A model generated the notes under the pieces. It was given only the letters and a program-made list of their open reading frames with translations, searched no databases and was not told the origin of the DNA. From Streptomonospora litoralis (GTDB lineage: Bacteria > Actinomycetota > Actinomycetes > Streptosporangiales > Streptosporangiaceae), in contig NZ_CP036455.1 in the NCBI RefSeq assembly GCF_004323735.1, forward strand, positions 1,731,101-1,795,100: 64,000 bases of DNA, read 5' to 3'. How positions within the stretch are numbered: position 1 is the first letter of the stretch; the number at the start of each line of letters is the position of its first letter. Positions 52,217-64,000 of this stretch are shown piece by piece. The translations under genes were made by a program, and so were the position numbers.

Positions 52217-53608
<1,392 letters not shown>

Positions 53609-53681
53609 GTCGATGCGTCCGGTCGCCCGGACGACCGGACGACCGGACGCGGCGCGGCCGGGAGAGCGGCCGGAAAGCGAG

Positions 53682-53722
53682 GAGGCGACCGGACCCGGGG
53701 GGATGTGGTCTCCGGTCGCCTC
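53682..53722. terminator. Terminator hairpin after glyQS
   Basis: Perfect arms GAGGCGACCGGA / TCCGGTCGCCTC around a 17-nt loop. It also lies ~225 bp beyond the 3' end of the convergent trhA gene, which would use it less directly. A 12-bp palindrome AGAACCGGTTCT follows at 53752. Confidence 0.7.
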
Positions 53723-53945
53723 ACCCGGCCTGCCGGGCGCACACACCCGCCAGAACCGGTTCTAACGCTATCCGCGGAACCCTCGCGAGTCGCGCGGTTC
53801 CTGCCCACTCGTCCGATCCTGTAAGTGAATCGTGACGGATCGGGCGCATCTGCCCCGCCGTGTCCCGCAGGCTCGTCCGCCACCCCGGCAGGAACAGGTT
53901 CCAGGGTGGCTTGCTCGGCGTCTTGTCCGTCGGACCGCGGCGGGC

Positions 53946-54683
53946 TCAGCCGGCCGTGTAGACGACGAACGAGACGGCGATGTAGTGGCAGATGTAGGCG
54001 GCGATCGTCATCGAGTGGAAGACCTCGTGGAACCCGAACCAGCGCGGGGCCGGGTCGGGCCGTTTGAGACCGTAGACCACCGCGCCGCCGCTGTAGAGCA
54101 CGCCGCCGACGAGCGTGAGGATCCAGGCGGCCGGATGGGTGCCGCCGATGAGCTGCGGGATGAACAGCAGGGCCACCCAGCCGATCGCCAGGTACAGCGC
54201 CGTGGAAAGCCACCGGGGTGCGTTCAGCCAGAACATCTTGAACACCACGCCGGCGACGGCGCCCGTCCAGATCAGCGCGAGCATCGCCGTCCGCAGCGTG
54301 CCGTCGAGGACCAGTACCACGAAGGGCGTGTAGGTGCCGGCGATGATCAGGTAGATGTTCGCGTGGTCCATGCGGCGCAGCACCGCCACCGCGCCGCTGG
54401 ACCAGCGGCCGACATGGTAGACCGCCGAGGTGGAGAACAGCAGCACCGCTGTGGCGGCGTAGACGGCGGCGGCGATGCGGGCCTGCAGTCCGGGCGCCAG
54501 GCAGACGAGCACGATCCCGGCGGCGAGCGCAGGCGGCGCGGTGCCCAGGTGCAGCCAGCCGCGCAGCCGCGGCTTGACGACCTCGATGAGGTCGGCGGCG
54601 AGACCTAGGGCCCCGTCCTGCTGCTGGTCGGGGGGTCCCGGGTCCGGGCGCGTCGCGGTGTCATCGGATCGCTGTGCGCACAC
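53946..54683 (-). CDS. trhA: Hemolysin III (TrhA/YqfA) family membrane protein
   Basis: The 245-residue protein has seven membrane helices in the PAQR/hemolysin III pattern, including STSAVYHVGRWSS (first conserved His), RMDHANIYLIIAGTYTP (Asp-His), and GFHEVFHSMTIAAYICHYIAV (HxxxH). The histidines and Asp fit a metal-dependent hydrolase site in the membrane. Physiological role in bacteria is little known; YqfA is linked to membrane energetics. GTG at 54683 with GGAGGAG upstream. Confidence 0.9.
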   Translation of the reverse strand: MCAQRSDDTATRPDPGPPDQQQDGALGLAADLIEVVKPRLRGWLHLGTAPPALAAGIVLVCLAPGLQARIAAAVYAATAVLLFSTSAVYHVGRWSSGAVAVLRRMDHANIYLIIAGTYTPFVVLVLDGTLRTAMLALIWTGAVAGVVFKMFWLNAPRWLSTALYLAIGWVALLFIPQLIGGTHPAAWILTLVGGVLYSGGAVVYGLKRPDPAPRWFGFHEVFHSMTIAAYICHYIAVSFVVYTAG

Positions 54684-54904
54684 CTGCTCCTCCGTCCTCC
54701 TGTGTGCCGGTCGCGGCCGGGCCGCGCGGGCGCGGGGTGGTGGGCCTCGTGCGGCGTCGGCGGCCAAGCGCCGCCGCGAAGGCGCCTCAGCGGCGATCCT
54801 AACCTACGGACGCGTAGGTTACTCGCCGGTAGTGATGTGTCTCCGGGCACAGGCCGACCGGGTTGCCGCCGCCGGCGCCGACCGGCCTGCGCCGCGGCCT
54901 GCGG

Positions 54905-56266
54905 TCACGCGTAGGATCTCGCGGACCGCGTCGAGTGCACACCCGGGATGGCGTTGTTGCGGAACGCGTCGACGAACAGGGCGCGGTCCTTGCGCGCCTG
55001 TTCGGCGTACTGCCGGGCGAACTCGGTGTTCCAGGAGATGAACTCCTCCTCGCGGCCGTCGAGGACGTTCATGAGGGCTTCTTCGGTCTGGAACGGCACC
55101 AGCGACTGGTCGGAGTCGCGGTCGGAGACGCAGTGCGCCTTGGCCGTCGCCCGGCCCAGGTAGGCCGCGACCGGACCGATGTCGTCGGGCTCGGTCAGGT
55201 CGCTCCAGTCCAGGTCGTCGGAGTAGGGGGAGAGCTCGGAGACGACGAAGCCGACGCCGTTCAGCTCCGTGTGGCCCAGCAGCGGGTCGGCGTGGGCCTG
55301 CAGCGCGCGCTGGGACAGGGCCGTGCGGTGGCCGTGGTGCTTGAAGTAGCCCTGAATGGCGGTGTCGGTGACCACGCGGGCCGGCGCGGCCACGTTGCCC
55401 TGCTTCATCGACAGCACGATGTCGTTGTCCAGGGCCTCGCTGAAGCCCTCGATGAGGATGTTGTAGGCGGGCAGTCCGGCGCTGCCGATGCCGAAGCCGG
55501 ACTTGCCCACGACGTCCTTCACCCGGTAGGCGATCGAGTTGTAGCGCTTGTCGTCGGGGATGGTCGCCCGGTAGGCATCGAATGCCGAGCACACCGCGTC
55601 GCGCTCGGCGTCGTTCAGCCGCCGCACGCCCGAGCCTTCGCGGAAGCGGCGGTCGGCGTCCTCCACCCGCGTCATGGAGTCCAGCAGGGAGACGCGGCTG
55701 CTGCGCCGACTGCGCTTGAGGACCTCGCGGATCGCTCCGTCGGTGGTGTCGAGCCGCAGCGAGAACGCCTCGTCCTCGCTGTGCTCGGCGAACCAGCGCA
55801 CCTGGTCGACATAGGCGCGCACGTAGGTACCCACGAGGGCGTCGATGTCGGCGTCGGAGAGCGCCTTGCGCCAGCTGAGCAGGGCGACGCTGGCCACGAA
55901 CCGCCGGACGTCCCAGGTGAAGTGGCCCAGGTAGGCCTCGTCGAAGTCGTTGACGTCGAAGATGAGGGCGCCCTGGGCGTCCATGTAGGTGCCGAAGTTC
56001 TCGGCGTGCAGGTCGCCCTGGATCCACACCCGCGACGTGCGGTCGTCGGCCCAGGGGTCCTCCAGGTCGGCGACGTCGGCGTAGAAGAGGCACGCGCTGC
56101 CGCGGTAGAAGGCGAACGGGTCCGCGGCCATCTTGCGGAACTTGGTCCGGAAGGCGTCGGGGGCGGCCTCCATCAGCTCGGAGAAGGCGTCGACGAGGGT
56201 GGCGACGATCTGCTCCTGGCGCTCGGAGTCGGATGAAGCGGGCACAAGATCAGTGAATTCGGGCAT
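54905..56266 (-). CDS. DUF2252-family protein
   Basis: The 453-residue protein contains the DUF2252 hallmarks FRKMAADPFAFYRGSACLFY, VWIQGDLHAENFGTY and IFDVNDFDEAYLGHFTWDV, then VVGKSGFGIGSAGLPAYNIL and a C-terminal QGYFKHHGHRTALSQRALQ. GDLHAENF and DVNDFD recall the catalytic and metal loops of the APH kinase fold, so an ATP-dependent phosphotransferase is plausible. No substrate is known. The start at MPEFTDL is preceded by GGGAG. Confidence 0.85.
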   Translation of the reverse strand: MPEFTDLVPASSDSERQEQIVATLVDAFSELMEAAPDAFRTKFRKMAADPFAFYRGSACLFYADVADLEDPWADDRTSRVWIQGDLHAENFGTYMDAQGALIFDVNDFDEAYLGHFTWDVRRFVASVALLSWRKALSDADIDALVGTYVRAYVDQVRWFAEHSEDEAFSLRLDTTDGAIREVLKRSRRSSRVSLLDSMTRVEDADRRFREGSGVRRLNDAERDAVCSAFDAYRATIPDDKRYNSIAYRVKDVVGKSGFGIGSAGLPAYNILIEGFSEALDNDIVLSMKQGNVAAPARVVTDTAIQGYFKHHGHRTALSQRALQAHADPLLGHTELNGVGFVVSELSPYSDDLDWSDLTEPDDIGPVAAYLGRATAKAHCVSDRDSDQSLVPFQTEEALMNVLDGREEEFISWNTEFARQYAEQARKDRALFVDAFRNNAIPGVHSTRSARSYA

Positions 56267-56714
56267 GGGCACATACTCCCAGCGCCGCGGTACCCCGTGC
56301 AGCACCCGCGGACAGGCGATTCGCCGCGCGTCCGGGTGTGCACGGTGCGCTTCGAGGCGGTGGGGCGGCAGTGCGCACCGGGCGGGGCGCAGGCCGCGCC
56401 CCCGGGCCTCGCCATCGGCGCAGTGGACCATTTCGGCCTCGTCCGCCCCGGGATACCGCTGTCGGTGATTCGCGGCGGGACGCACCCGTTATCACCTGCA
56501 CATCCGCACGCACCGGGGTCGGGCAGTGTGCTCCGGTGAACGGTGGCGGCGATGATTTGTCCAGACCATTGGTATAGACCTGTTGGAGCGCTTCTACCTG
56601 CGAAAACTTCAGTAGTAGGGTGGGCTGCGAGGTTTTAACGCGTCAGCTGGGTAGAGTCGCGCCCATCCGAGGACGAGCGGCCGTACAAGGTCCTTCCGAG
56701 AGCAGGGAGACACC
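56267..56714. other. Divergent promoter interval upstream of ppdK
   Basis: The 448 bp separate the DUF2252 and ppdK genes. No gene is seen. At 56560-56583 lies an AT-richer patch with ATTGGTATAGACCTGT, described separately. A -10-like TAGGGT is found near 56614. Confidence 0.5.
56568..56583. promoter_or_regulatory. Candidate GntR/DasR-like operator at ppdK
   Basis: ATTGGTATAGACCTGT agrees with the DasR dre consensus (ASTGGTCTAGACCAST, S=C or G) in 13 of 16 positions and is preceded by a related CCAGACCATT. It lies 130 bp before ppdK. No aminosugar gene is near, so this is a weak call. Confidence 0.25.
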
Positions 56715-59393
<2,679 letters not shown>

Positions 59394-59400
59394 GGCGTGC

Positions 59401-59456
59401 GCTCCGGCTGCGCGGCGGCCCATCGGTGGCGCCGGGGCCCGCCGCGCAGCCGGAGC
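59401..59456 (+). terminator. Terminator hairpin after ppdK
   Basis: Perfect 18-nt arms at 59401-59418 and 59439-59456 with a 20-nt loop, beginning eight bases after the stop. Confidence 0.8.
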
Positions 59457-59626
59457 AGAAGACGCGCCGTCGACACACCCGACCGGCGGCGGTTGCGGCC
59501 CGCGACCGGGACCGCGGGGGCCGCGGAGATCGCGGAGAAGGGCGCCGACCGGCCCTCGGCGTACCTTCGGCGGCGGTGCGGAACCCGATGGGCTCACCGG
59601 AGCACGGACCGCGCCGTGAGGCGGCT

Positions 59627-59652
59627 TTCGGCATGCACCTTCGGCATGCACC
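59627..59652. repeat. 13-bp tandem direct repeat
   Basis: TTCGGCATGCACC occurs twice in a row without spacer in the region between ppdK and the YdcF-like gene. It may be a paired regulator site because a dyad follows closely, or simple slippage. Confidence 0.5.
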
Positions 59653-59672
59653 GGGCGGCCCCGGCGTCGGTT

Positions 59673-59694
59673 ATCGTCGGGCGTATCCGACGAT
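59673..59694. promoter_or_regulatory. Dyad upstream of the YdcF-like gene
   Basis: ATCGTCGG and CCGACGAT (perfect 8-bp arms, 6-bp spacer) end 17 bp before the GTG. An operator or small hairpin affecting translation is possible. Confidence 0.35.
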
Positions 59695-59711
59695 CACAGC
59701 GGGGGTGACAG

Positions 59712-60761
59712 GTGCCAGGAGCGGGGGAAGACCGCAGAGGTTCCGCCTGGCAGGAGGAGGCGTCCGGGCATCCGGCCGAGGCCACCCGCGTCTTCACCCG
59801 GCACGCCGGCAGCACCGGCGCGCCGGGCGCCGCAGCGGAGTGGACGCAGCCGCTCTCCCACGCCGATTACACCGATACCGGCACCCCCGGCACCCCCGGC
59901 ACCCCCGGCGCGACCGGCGGCGGCGCGGGCCCGTGGACCGGGGCGTCCGACGGCGACGCCGAACGCGAAGGCCCCGATTCCTTCGACACCCACCCCCCGG
60001 CTCGCGGGGGAGCGCGCCCCGGTGGAGAGCGGACACGCGTCATGCGGCGCCCCGGCCGCGCTCCCGATGCCGCGCCCGACTCGCCGGACGGCCCCGACCG
60101 CGGCGGCGGGAGCCGCCCGCCCGCGCCGCGCCCCGTCCGCCGGCGCCGCTTCCGACTGCGCTGGATCGTCACGTTCGTGCTGCTGGCCGTGCTCGCCGCT
60201 CCTCCCGCCACCTGGGCGTGGGTTTGGTACACGGCTCGGGCCGACGAGCGCCCGGCCTCCGACGCGATCCTGGTGCTGGGCGCCAGCCAGTACAACGGGC
60301 GGCCGTCGCCGATCTTCGAAGCGCGGCTCGCCCACGCCGAGACCCTCTACCGCGAGGGCGTCGCGCCGGTGCTGATCACCGTCGGCGGCAACCAGCCCGG
60401 CGACAACTACACCGAAGGCGGCTCCGGGCGGGACTGGCTGGTCGAGCAGGGCGTACCCGCCGACGACGTCATCGCCATCAAGCAGGGCAGCGACACCCTG
60501 CAGAGCGTCGAGGCCGTCTCCGGCGTCTACGAGCGGCGCGGATGGTCCAGTGTGGTGATCGTCACCGACCCCTGGCACAGCCTGCGTTCGCGCGAGATGG
60601 CCGAGGACCACGGCATGGAGGCGGCCACCTCGCCGTCCCGGTCGGGTCCGGCGGTGATCAAGCGGGAAACCCAGTTGTGGTACATCACCCGCGAAACCGC
60701 ATCGCTCTGGTACTACTGGATCTTCGGCGACAGCAGCGACATCGAGGTCGACGCCGCCTGA
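59712..60761 (+). CDS. YdcF/SanA-like (DUF218) membrane protein
   Basis: The 349-residue protein has a ~140-residue disordered Gly/Pro/Thr/Arg-rich N-terminus, one membrane helix (WIVTFVLLAVLAAPPATWAWVWY) and a DUF218 domain outside: SDAILVLGASQYNGRPSPIFEARLAHAETLYREGVAPVLITVGGN, SDTLQSVEAV, VVIVTDPWHSLRSREMAE. SanA/ElyC members are tied to envelope integrity. GTG at 59712 has a GGGGGTGA upstream, and the length of the disordered N-terminus makes an internal start possible. It is next to dgt with ~130 bp between. Confidence 0.8.
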   Translation: MPGAGEDRRGSAWQEEASGHPAEATRVFTRHAGSTGAPGAAAEWTQPLSHADYTDTGTPGTPGTPGATGGGAGPWTGASDGDAEREGPDSFDTHPPARGGARPGGERTRVMRRPGRAPDAAPDSPDGPDRGGGSRPPAPRPVRRRRFRLRWIVTFVLLAVLAAPPATWAWVWYTARADERPASDAILVLGASQYNGRPSPIFEARLAHAETLYREGVAPVLITVGGNQPGDNYTEGGSGRDWLVEQGVPADDVIAIKQGSDTLQSVEAVSGVYERRGWSSVVIVTDPWHSLRSREMAEDHGMEAATSPSRSGPAVIKRETQLWYITRETASLWYYWIFGDSSDIEVDAA

Positions 60762-60888
60762 GCCGACCCCCCCCCGGGCCGGCCGGAGCCGAGGCGGCCG
60801 CGGACCGATCGGCGGCACCCGGTGCCGCCGGCCTGCGGTGTCGCAGCCGAGCGCAGCGGGCGCACGTTGCATAGAGTCGACATCGACC

Positions 60889-62217
60889 ATGGCAGCCATC
60901 GACGAGACCCCACCGCGCGGCTACAGCGCCCACGACCGGCGGCGCTGGGCCGCCGAACCGGCCAAGAGCCGCGCCCGCGGCCCCTTCGAGCGCGACCGCG
61001 CCCGCGTGCTGCACAGCTTCGCGCTGCGCCGCCTGGCCGCCAAGACCCAGGTCGTGCAGCCGGGCGCGAGCGACTTCCCGCGCACCCGGCTGACCCACTC
61101 GCTGGAATGCGCCCAGATCGGCCGCGAGCTGGGCGGGTCGCTGGGCTGCGATCCCGATCTGGTCGAGGCGGCGTGCCTGGCCCACGACCTCGGGCACCCG
61201 CCGTTCGGCCACAACGGGGAGAAGGCGCTGGACGCCGCCGCAGCGGAGTGCGGCGGCTTCGAAGGCAACGCGCAGAGCCTGCGGCTGCTCACCCGCTTGG
61301 AGGGCAAGGTCGTCGTCGAGGACGATAGGCCCGGCGGCGCCGGCGATGCGGTTCCGGGACAGGTGCCGGGCTCCGGCCCGCCGGAGCCGTCCAGCGCCGG
61401 TCTCAACCTCACCCGCGCCACGCTCGACGCCACCCTCAAATACCCCTGGCCGCGGGACAGTGCGGGCTCCGGCCGGAAGTTCAACTGCTATCCCGACGAC
61501 CTGGCGGTCTTCGAGTGGATCCGCGCCGACGCGCCTGCCCCGCGTGTCGGCGGACTGCCGCCGACCTGCTTCGAGGCCCAGGTCATGGACTGGGCCGACG
61601 ACGTCGCCTACTCCGTGCACGACCTGGAGGACGCGCTCTACGCCGGGATGATCCAATTACCGGAGCTGCACAGCCGCGCCGAGCGCAACGGCGTGTGCGC
61701 GGTGGCGGCCGACCTCTACGCCGACGCCGGCGCGGGCGAGTTGGAGGAGGTCTTCGCCGACCTCATGGCCGAACCGTTCTGGCCCGCGGACTTCGCGGGC
61801 GACCTCGGCTCGCTGGCGGCGTTGAAGAACCTCACCAGCGAGCTCATCGGACGCCTGTGCCGAGCCGCCGAGCAGGCCACCCGCGCGGCGTGCGGGCCCG
61901 AACCCATCACCCGCTACGCCGCCGACCTCGTCGTCCCGCGCCGCAACCTGCTGGAATGCGCGCTGCTCAAGGCCCTCACCGCCCACTACGTAATGGGTCG
62001 CTCCGAAGCGGTGGCCTACCAGGCCCGCGAACGCGAAATCGTTGCCGAACTGGTCGACGCGGTCCGCCGCGGCGCCCCGGCAACCCTCGACGGCCCGTTC
62101 CGCACGGCCTATGAGCGGTCCCCCGACGACGCCGCCGCCCTGCGTGTCGTCATCGACCAGGTCGCCTCGCTCACCGACACCTCCGCACGAACGTGGCATG
62201 ACCGGCTGGTCTCCTGA
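60889..62217 (+). CDS. dgt: Deoxyguanosinetriphosphate triphosphohydrolase-like protein
   Basis: The 442-residue HD-domain enzyme has RVLHSFALRRLAAKTQVV, DFPRTRLTHSLECAQIGREL, the metal-binding HD pair in CLAHDLGHPPFGHNGE, and ADDVAYSVHDLEDAL. It cleaves dNTPs to deoxynucleoside and triphosphate. The ATG at 60889 (MAAIDETPPRGY) follows the usual family N-terminus. At 61657-61659 it uses the rare Leu codon TTA. Immediately downstream is a copy of the repeat element, where dnaG would be expected in related genomes. Confidence 0.93.
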   Translation: MAAIDETPPRGYSAHDRRRWAAEPAKSRARGPFERDRARVLHSFALRRLAAKTQVVQPGASDFPRTRLTHSLECAQIGRELGGSLGCDPDLVEAACLAHDLGHPPFGHNGEKALDAAAAECGGFEGNAQSLRLLTRLEGKVVVEDDRPGGAGDAVPGQVPGSGPPEPSSAGLNLTRATLDATLKYPWPRDSAGSGRKFNCYPDDLAVFEWIRADAPAPRVGGLPPTCFEAQVMDWADDVAYSVHDLEDALYAGMIQLPELHSRAERNGVCAVAADLYADAGAGELEEVFADLMAEPFWPADFAGDLGSLAALKNLTSELIGRLCRAAEQATRAACGPEPITRYAADLVVPRRNLLECALLKALTAHYVMGRSEAVAYQAREREIVAELVDAVRRGAPATLDGPFRTAYERSPDDAAALRVVIDQVASLTDTSARTWHDRLVS

Positions 62218-62526
62218 CGGGGAGCGCGGCGGTCGGGGCCGGTGTCGGTTGCCATGGGCGACCGGGGCGCGCGGCGGATGGCGGGTCGGGTGTTGTGCGG
62301 CCTTGTTGGTCTGCCGGGGTGCGGGTGGCCTTCACGGGAAAGCGGAGGCGAGGGCGGTGGTGGGCTGGGCCTGCGGTTGTCGGGTGGGGTGCTTGCCGGT
62401 GGCGCGTGCGGCGGGGGCGGCGTTCGGGGGCCGCCGCAGGGTCGGTCGGCGCATCCAATGCGCGGTTTCCACCGGATTCCGGCCGCTGTCTGGACGGAAC
62501 CCTGCGTTGGTCGACAGCGGTGCCAT

Positions 62527-62582
62527 CGAGTCTGTCTGCAGGGACGGATTCGGCGCCGAATCCCACCCTGGAGACAGACTCG
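62527..62582. repeat. Hairpin B of repeat element copy 2
   Basis: The 56-bp dyad keeps CGAGTCTGTCT at the base and GGATTCGG/CCGAATCC at the tip, with about three mismatched pairs in the middle of the stem. It corresponds to the perfect dyad 1848-1903 of copy 1. Confidence 0.8.
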
Positions 62583-62590
62583 ACGCGTCT

Positions 62591-62643
62591 ATCGTGAACT
62601 TATGGTCGCAGGAAAGCGCATTCCGCGGCCATAAGTTCACGAT
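62591..62643. repeat. Hairpin A of repeat element copy 2
   Basis: Arms 62591-62609 and 62625-62643 pair with one mismatch around a 15-nt spacer. Outer pairs are ATCGTGAACTT and AAGTTCACGAT, a compensatory change relative to the ATCGCGAACTT/AAGTTCGCGAT of copy 1. Confidence 0.85.
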
Positions 62644-63215
62644 CATCGCCGGATGGACCGGCATACCGGACACACCGGCAGCGGTGGGCCGGCTGAGTGT
62701 CGCCGTGTTCCGGTCGGGCCCGCACCGGCCGGAGGCCGCGCCGCGGGGCGCGGTCGCGGGCACCCGCGCGGCCCGGGGGTGCGCCGGATCGGGGGCCCGG
62801 GGGGCGACGACACGTCGCTCGTGGCGCCCGGGCGCGGCCGAGGGGAGCTCCACCGCCCGATGGGGTGGGCTTTTGCGGGCCGATGCCCGTTTTACGGGCG
62901 ACCCCGGCGGACGCCGCGGCCACGAGGCGCACGAAAAGTCGACGCCGGGGGCGGTTTTCGCGCCATCCGGCGCACCTCGTGCGCCACCGCCGCCGCAGCA
63001 CGGGCGCGGGCCCACCGGAAACTCGGGCATTGGCGGGCAAAACACCCCGTGCTGTTCCGTATCACGGAATTGCGGTGCGAGGGCGACACCTCGGGACGAC
63101 ACCGAGGCCGATGCCGCCGCACCTACGTGCAACTCGTGACCCCGACCCGGCCGCAGGACCGCCGCCGACCACCGCAGGCCGGCCCCGCCGGCCCCGCCGG
63201 CGTCGTCGTCGCCCC

Positions 63216-63275
63216 CGTCGGGCGCGCCACCGACGAGCACCGGAACCGACGTCCGCGGCCCCGGCCCTGTTGCTG
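63216..63275 (+). repeat. Partial terminal module within copy 2
   Basis: CCCCGTCGGGCGCGCCACC and GACGAGCACC match the inner part of the module, followed by about 25 bp of lower similarity, then the full module at 63298 begins. The outer half is missing. Confidence 0.5.
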
Positions 63276-63437
63276 CCGTCGCCGCCCCCGCCGACCACCG
63301 CCACCGGCGAGCACCCGAACCGTTGGGCACGGGCCCCGCCCACCGCCGCCCTCGGCGCCGCTTTTCAGTGAAGGCCACCCGCACCCGGCAGACCAACAAG
63401 GCCGCACAGCAGACCCGAGCCGCCGATCCGTCAGGCA

Positions 63438-63562
63438 CGCCACCGGCGAGCACCCGAACCGGTGACCGCAAGCCCAGCCATCCGCCACCGTCGCCGCGGC
63501 TTTCCCGCGAGGTGCCTGTTTCCCGGTAGACCGGCAAGGCCGTCCAGCGGAGCCGAGCCGCC
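63438..63562 (+). repeat. Extra terminal module after copy 2
   Basis: A full-length module (GCCACCGGCGAGCACCCG through GGCAAGGCCGTCCAGCGG) directly follows the one ending copy 2, in the same orientation, making a tandem pair. Confidence 0.65.
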
Positions 63563-63778
63563 TCGCCGCTTGCTGGCGCCGCCCGAAGAAATTCGGCGCG
63601 ATCCACCGGGAGGTTTTCCGCCCGGTCGCTGCGACCGTCCGGGTGCTAACCTGGCGGGCGACCGAGGAGGCGGGCCCGGTTCCCGTTGAAGCGCACAGGG
63701 CGCCGCCCGGCTGCGGGTGCTCCGCCGGTGTGGTGCCTGGGCGGAGGCGGTGGTCCACGGAGACCTCAGAGGGGCGCC

Positions 63779-64000
63779 ATGCCGGATCCGTCCGCACCTG
63801 TACCCGCCTCGTCCTCCGCCGTATTCACCGACACCGTCTGCAGGTTGCGGAAGGCGGGCTGTGTCTTCGCCGAGGACGAGGCCGGGATTCTTCTCTCCGC
63901 AGCACACGCGGACCGCGACCTCGCCGCGATGGTCGAGCGGCGCGCCGCCGGGGTTCCGCTCGAACACGTCGTCGGTTGGGCTGTGTTCCGGGGGAGGCGC
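63779..64000 (+). CDS. PrmC-like glutamine methyltransferase, N-terminal fragment cut by window end
   Basis: From the ATG at 63779 the frame is open to the end, giving 74 residues: CRLRKAGCVFAEDEAGILLSAA, then ERRAAGVPLEHVVGWAVF. This resembles the N-terminal helical domain of the HemK/PrmC-type family, where a GEPLEHVLG-like segment precedes the AdoMet domain. The AdoMet-binding motif and NPPY lie outside the window, so the call relies on this segment only. A GGAGG-like AGAGGGGC lies upstream of the ATG. Confidence 0.65.
   Translation, partial: MPDPSAPVPASSSAVFTDTVCRLRKAGCVFAEDEAGILLSAAHADRDLAAMVERRAAGVPLEHVVGWAVFRGRR

Larger units (their letters stand above)
62281..63426. repeat. Composite inverted-repeat element, copy 2 (MITE-like)
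   Basis: About 1.15 kb, the reverse complement of 1086-2109 in overall order: a minus-strand module at 62281-62420, a short spacer, hairpin B (62527-62582), hairpin A (62591-62643), the ~550-bp middle stretch, and a plus-strand module at 63298-63426. The middle stretch aligns by eye over its whole length with small indels. The extra length comes from an added partial module (63216-63275) and a ~50-bp insertion near hairpin B. Confidence 0.65.
62218..63778. other. Gene-free interval filled by repeat element copy 2 and extra modules
   Basis: 1.56 kb between dgt and the partial methyltransferase gene. Several long frames are open but lack starts or recognisable products. The interval is taken up by copy 2 of the repeat element and additional module copies, leaving ~200 bp before the last gene that show only a possible promoter. 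Confidence 0.7.

Noticed and set aside
53752-53763. AGAACCGGTTCT palindrome as a LexA or other SOS box
   Set aside because: It does not match the actinobacterial LexA consensus (GAACnnnnGTTC) in spacing, and no suitable downstream start follows.
56267-56714. A riboswitch or T-box in the longer leaders (ppdK, glyQS)
   Set aside because: No T-box specifier or conserved riboswitch core could be seen by eye.
62332-63606. A 424-codon minus-strand frame over copy 2
   Set aside because: It runs across both terminal modules and hairpins, which are clearly repeat structure; the matching frame in copy 1 is interrupted.

Overview
The window looks like 64 kb of the chromosome of a very GC-rich actinobacterium. 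The evidence is GTG and TTG starts, strong third-position GC, and an actinobacterial gene order: comEA-comEC-holA / rpsT / lepA / hemW / hrcA-dnaJ-rsmE / phoH-ybeY-CBS protein-era / leuA / recO-uppS / zur-znuBC / glyQS / ppdK / dgt. Protein style and the TagF-like teichoic acid enzyme suggest a Nocardiopsis or Streptomonospora relative; that placement is inference. No rRNA, tRNA, CRISPR array, phage or recognisable transposase gene was seen.

Layout. 1-0.97 kb: 3' end of an imidazolonepropionase-like amidohydrolase. 1.0-2.3 kb: no gene, but a composite repeat element (copy 1). 2.3-8.7 kb, minus strand: GNAT acetyltransferase, holA, comEC and comEA; comEC has no stop codon before holA. 8.9-11.6 kb: a frameshifted phosphotransferase, rpsT and a membrane-anchored GH18-like protein. 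11.7-17.1 kb: lepA, a decayed sugar ABC transporter, an alpha-glucosidase and its divergent LacI-type regulator. 17.2-25.2 kb: MOSC protein, hemW, two DUF4870 proteins with PGYG-rich tails, a DUF3097 protein, and hrcA-dnaJ-rsmE under a CIRCE operator. 25.4-26.7 kb: ECF sigma factor and a membrane partner. 27.2-32.5 kb: HIT protein, phoH, ybeY, a CBS-domain membrane protein, a cytidine deaminase-like protein and era.

32.5-37.7 kb: a glyoxylate-to-glycerate module (hyi, tartronate semialdehyde reductase, gcl) divergent from an IclR-type regulator, with a dyad covering the -35 box. 38.0-39.9 kb: leuA behind a short Leu-rich leader peptide, i.e. an attenuator. 40-44.5 kb: a secreted CAP-domain protein, recO-uppS coupled through TTGA overlaps to an SGNH hydrolase, and a second SGNH paralogue. 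44.6-46.8 kb: zur-znuB-znuC (minus strand) with a Zur box. 46.9-53.6 kb: small membrane protein, a very large TagF-type wall polymer enzyme, a monooxygenase-like protein and glyQS. 53.9-62.2 kb: hemolysin III protein, DUF2252 protein, ppdK, YdcF-like protein and dgt. 62.2-63.6 kb: copy 2 of the repeat element, inverted relative to copy 1. The window ends in the 5' part of a PrmC-like methyltransferase gene.

The most unusual structure is the repeat element: two copies about 60 kb apart in opposite orientation, each about 1.0-1.15 kb, each bounded by inverted ~125-bp modules and carrying two large hairpins whose arms co-vary between copies. Extra solo or partial modules lie at 2.1, 33.7, 63.2 and 63.5 kb. 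No transposase accompanies them, so they resemble non-autonomous (MITE-like) elements of a family I do not recognise.
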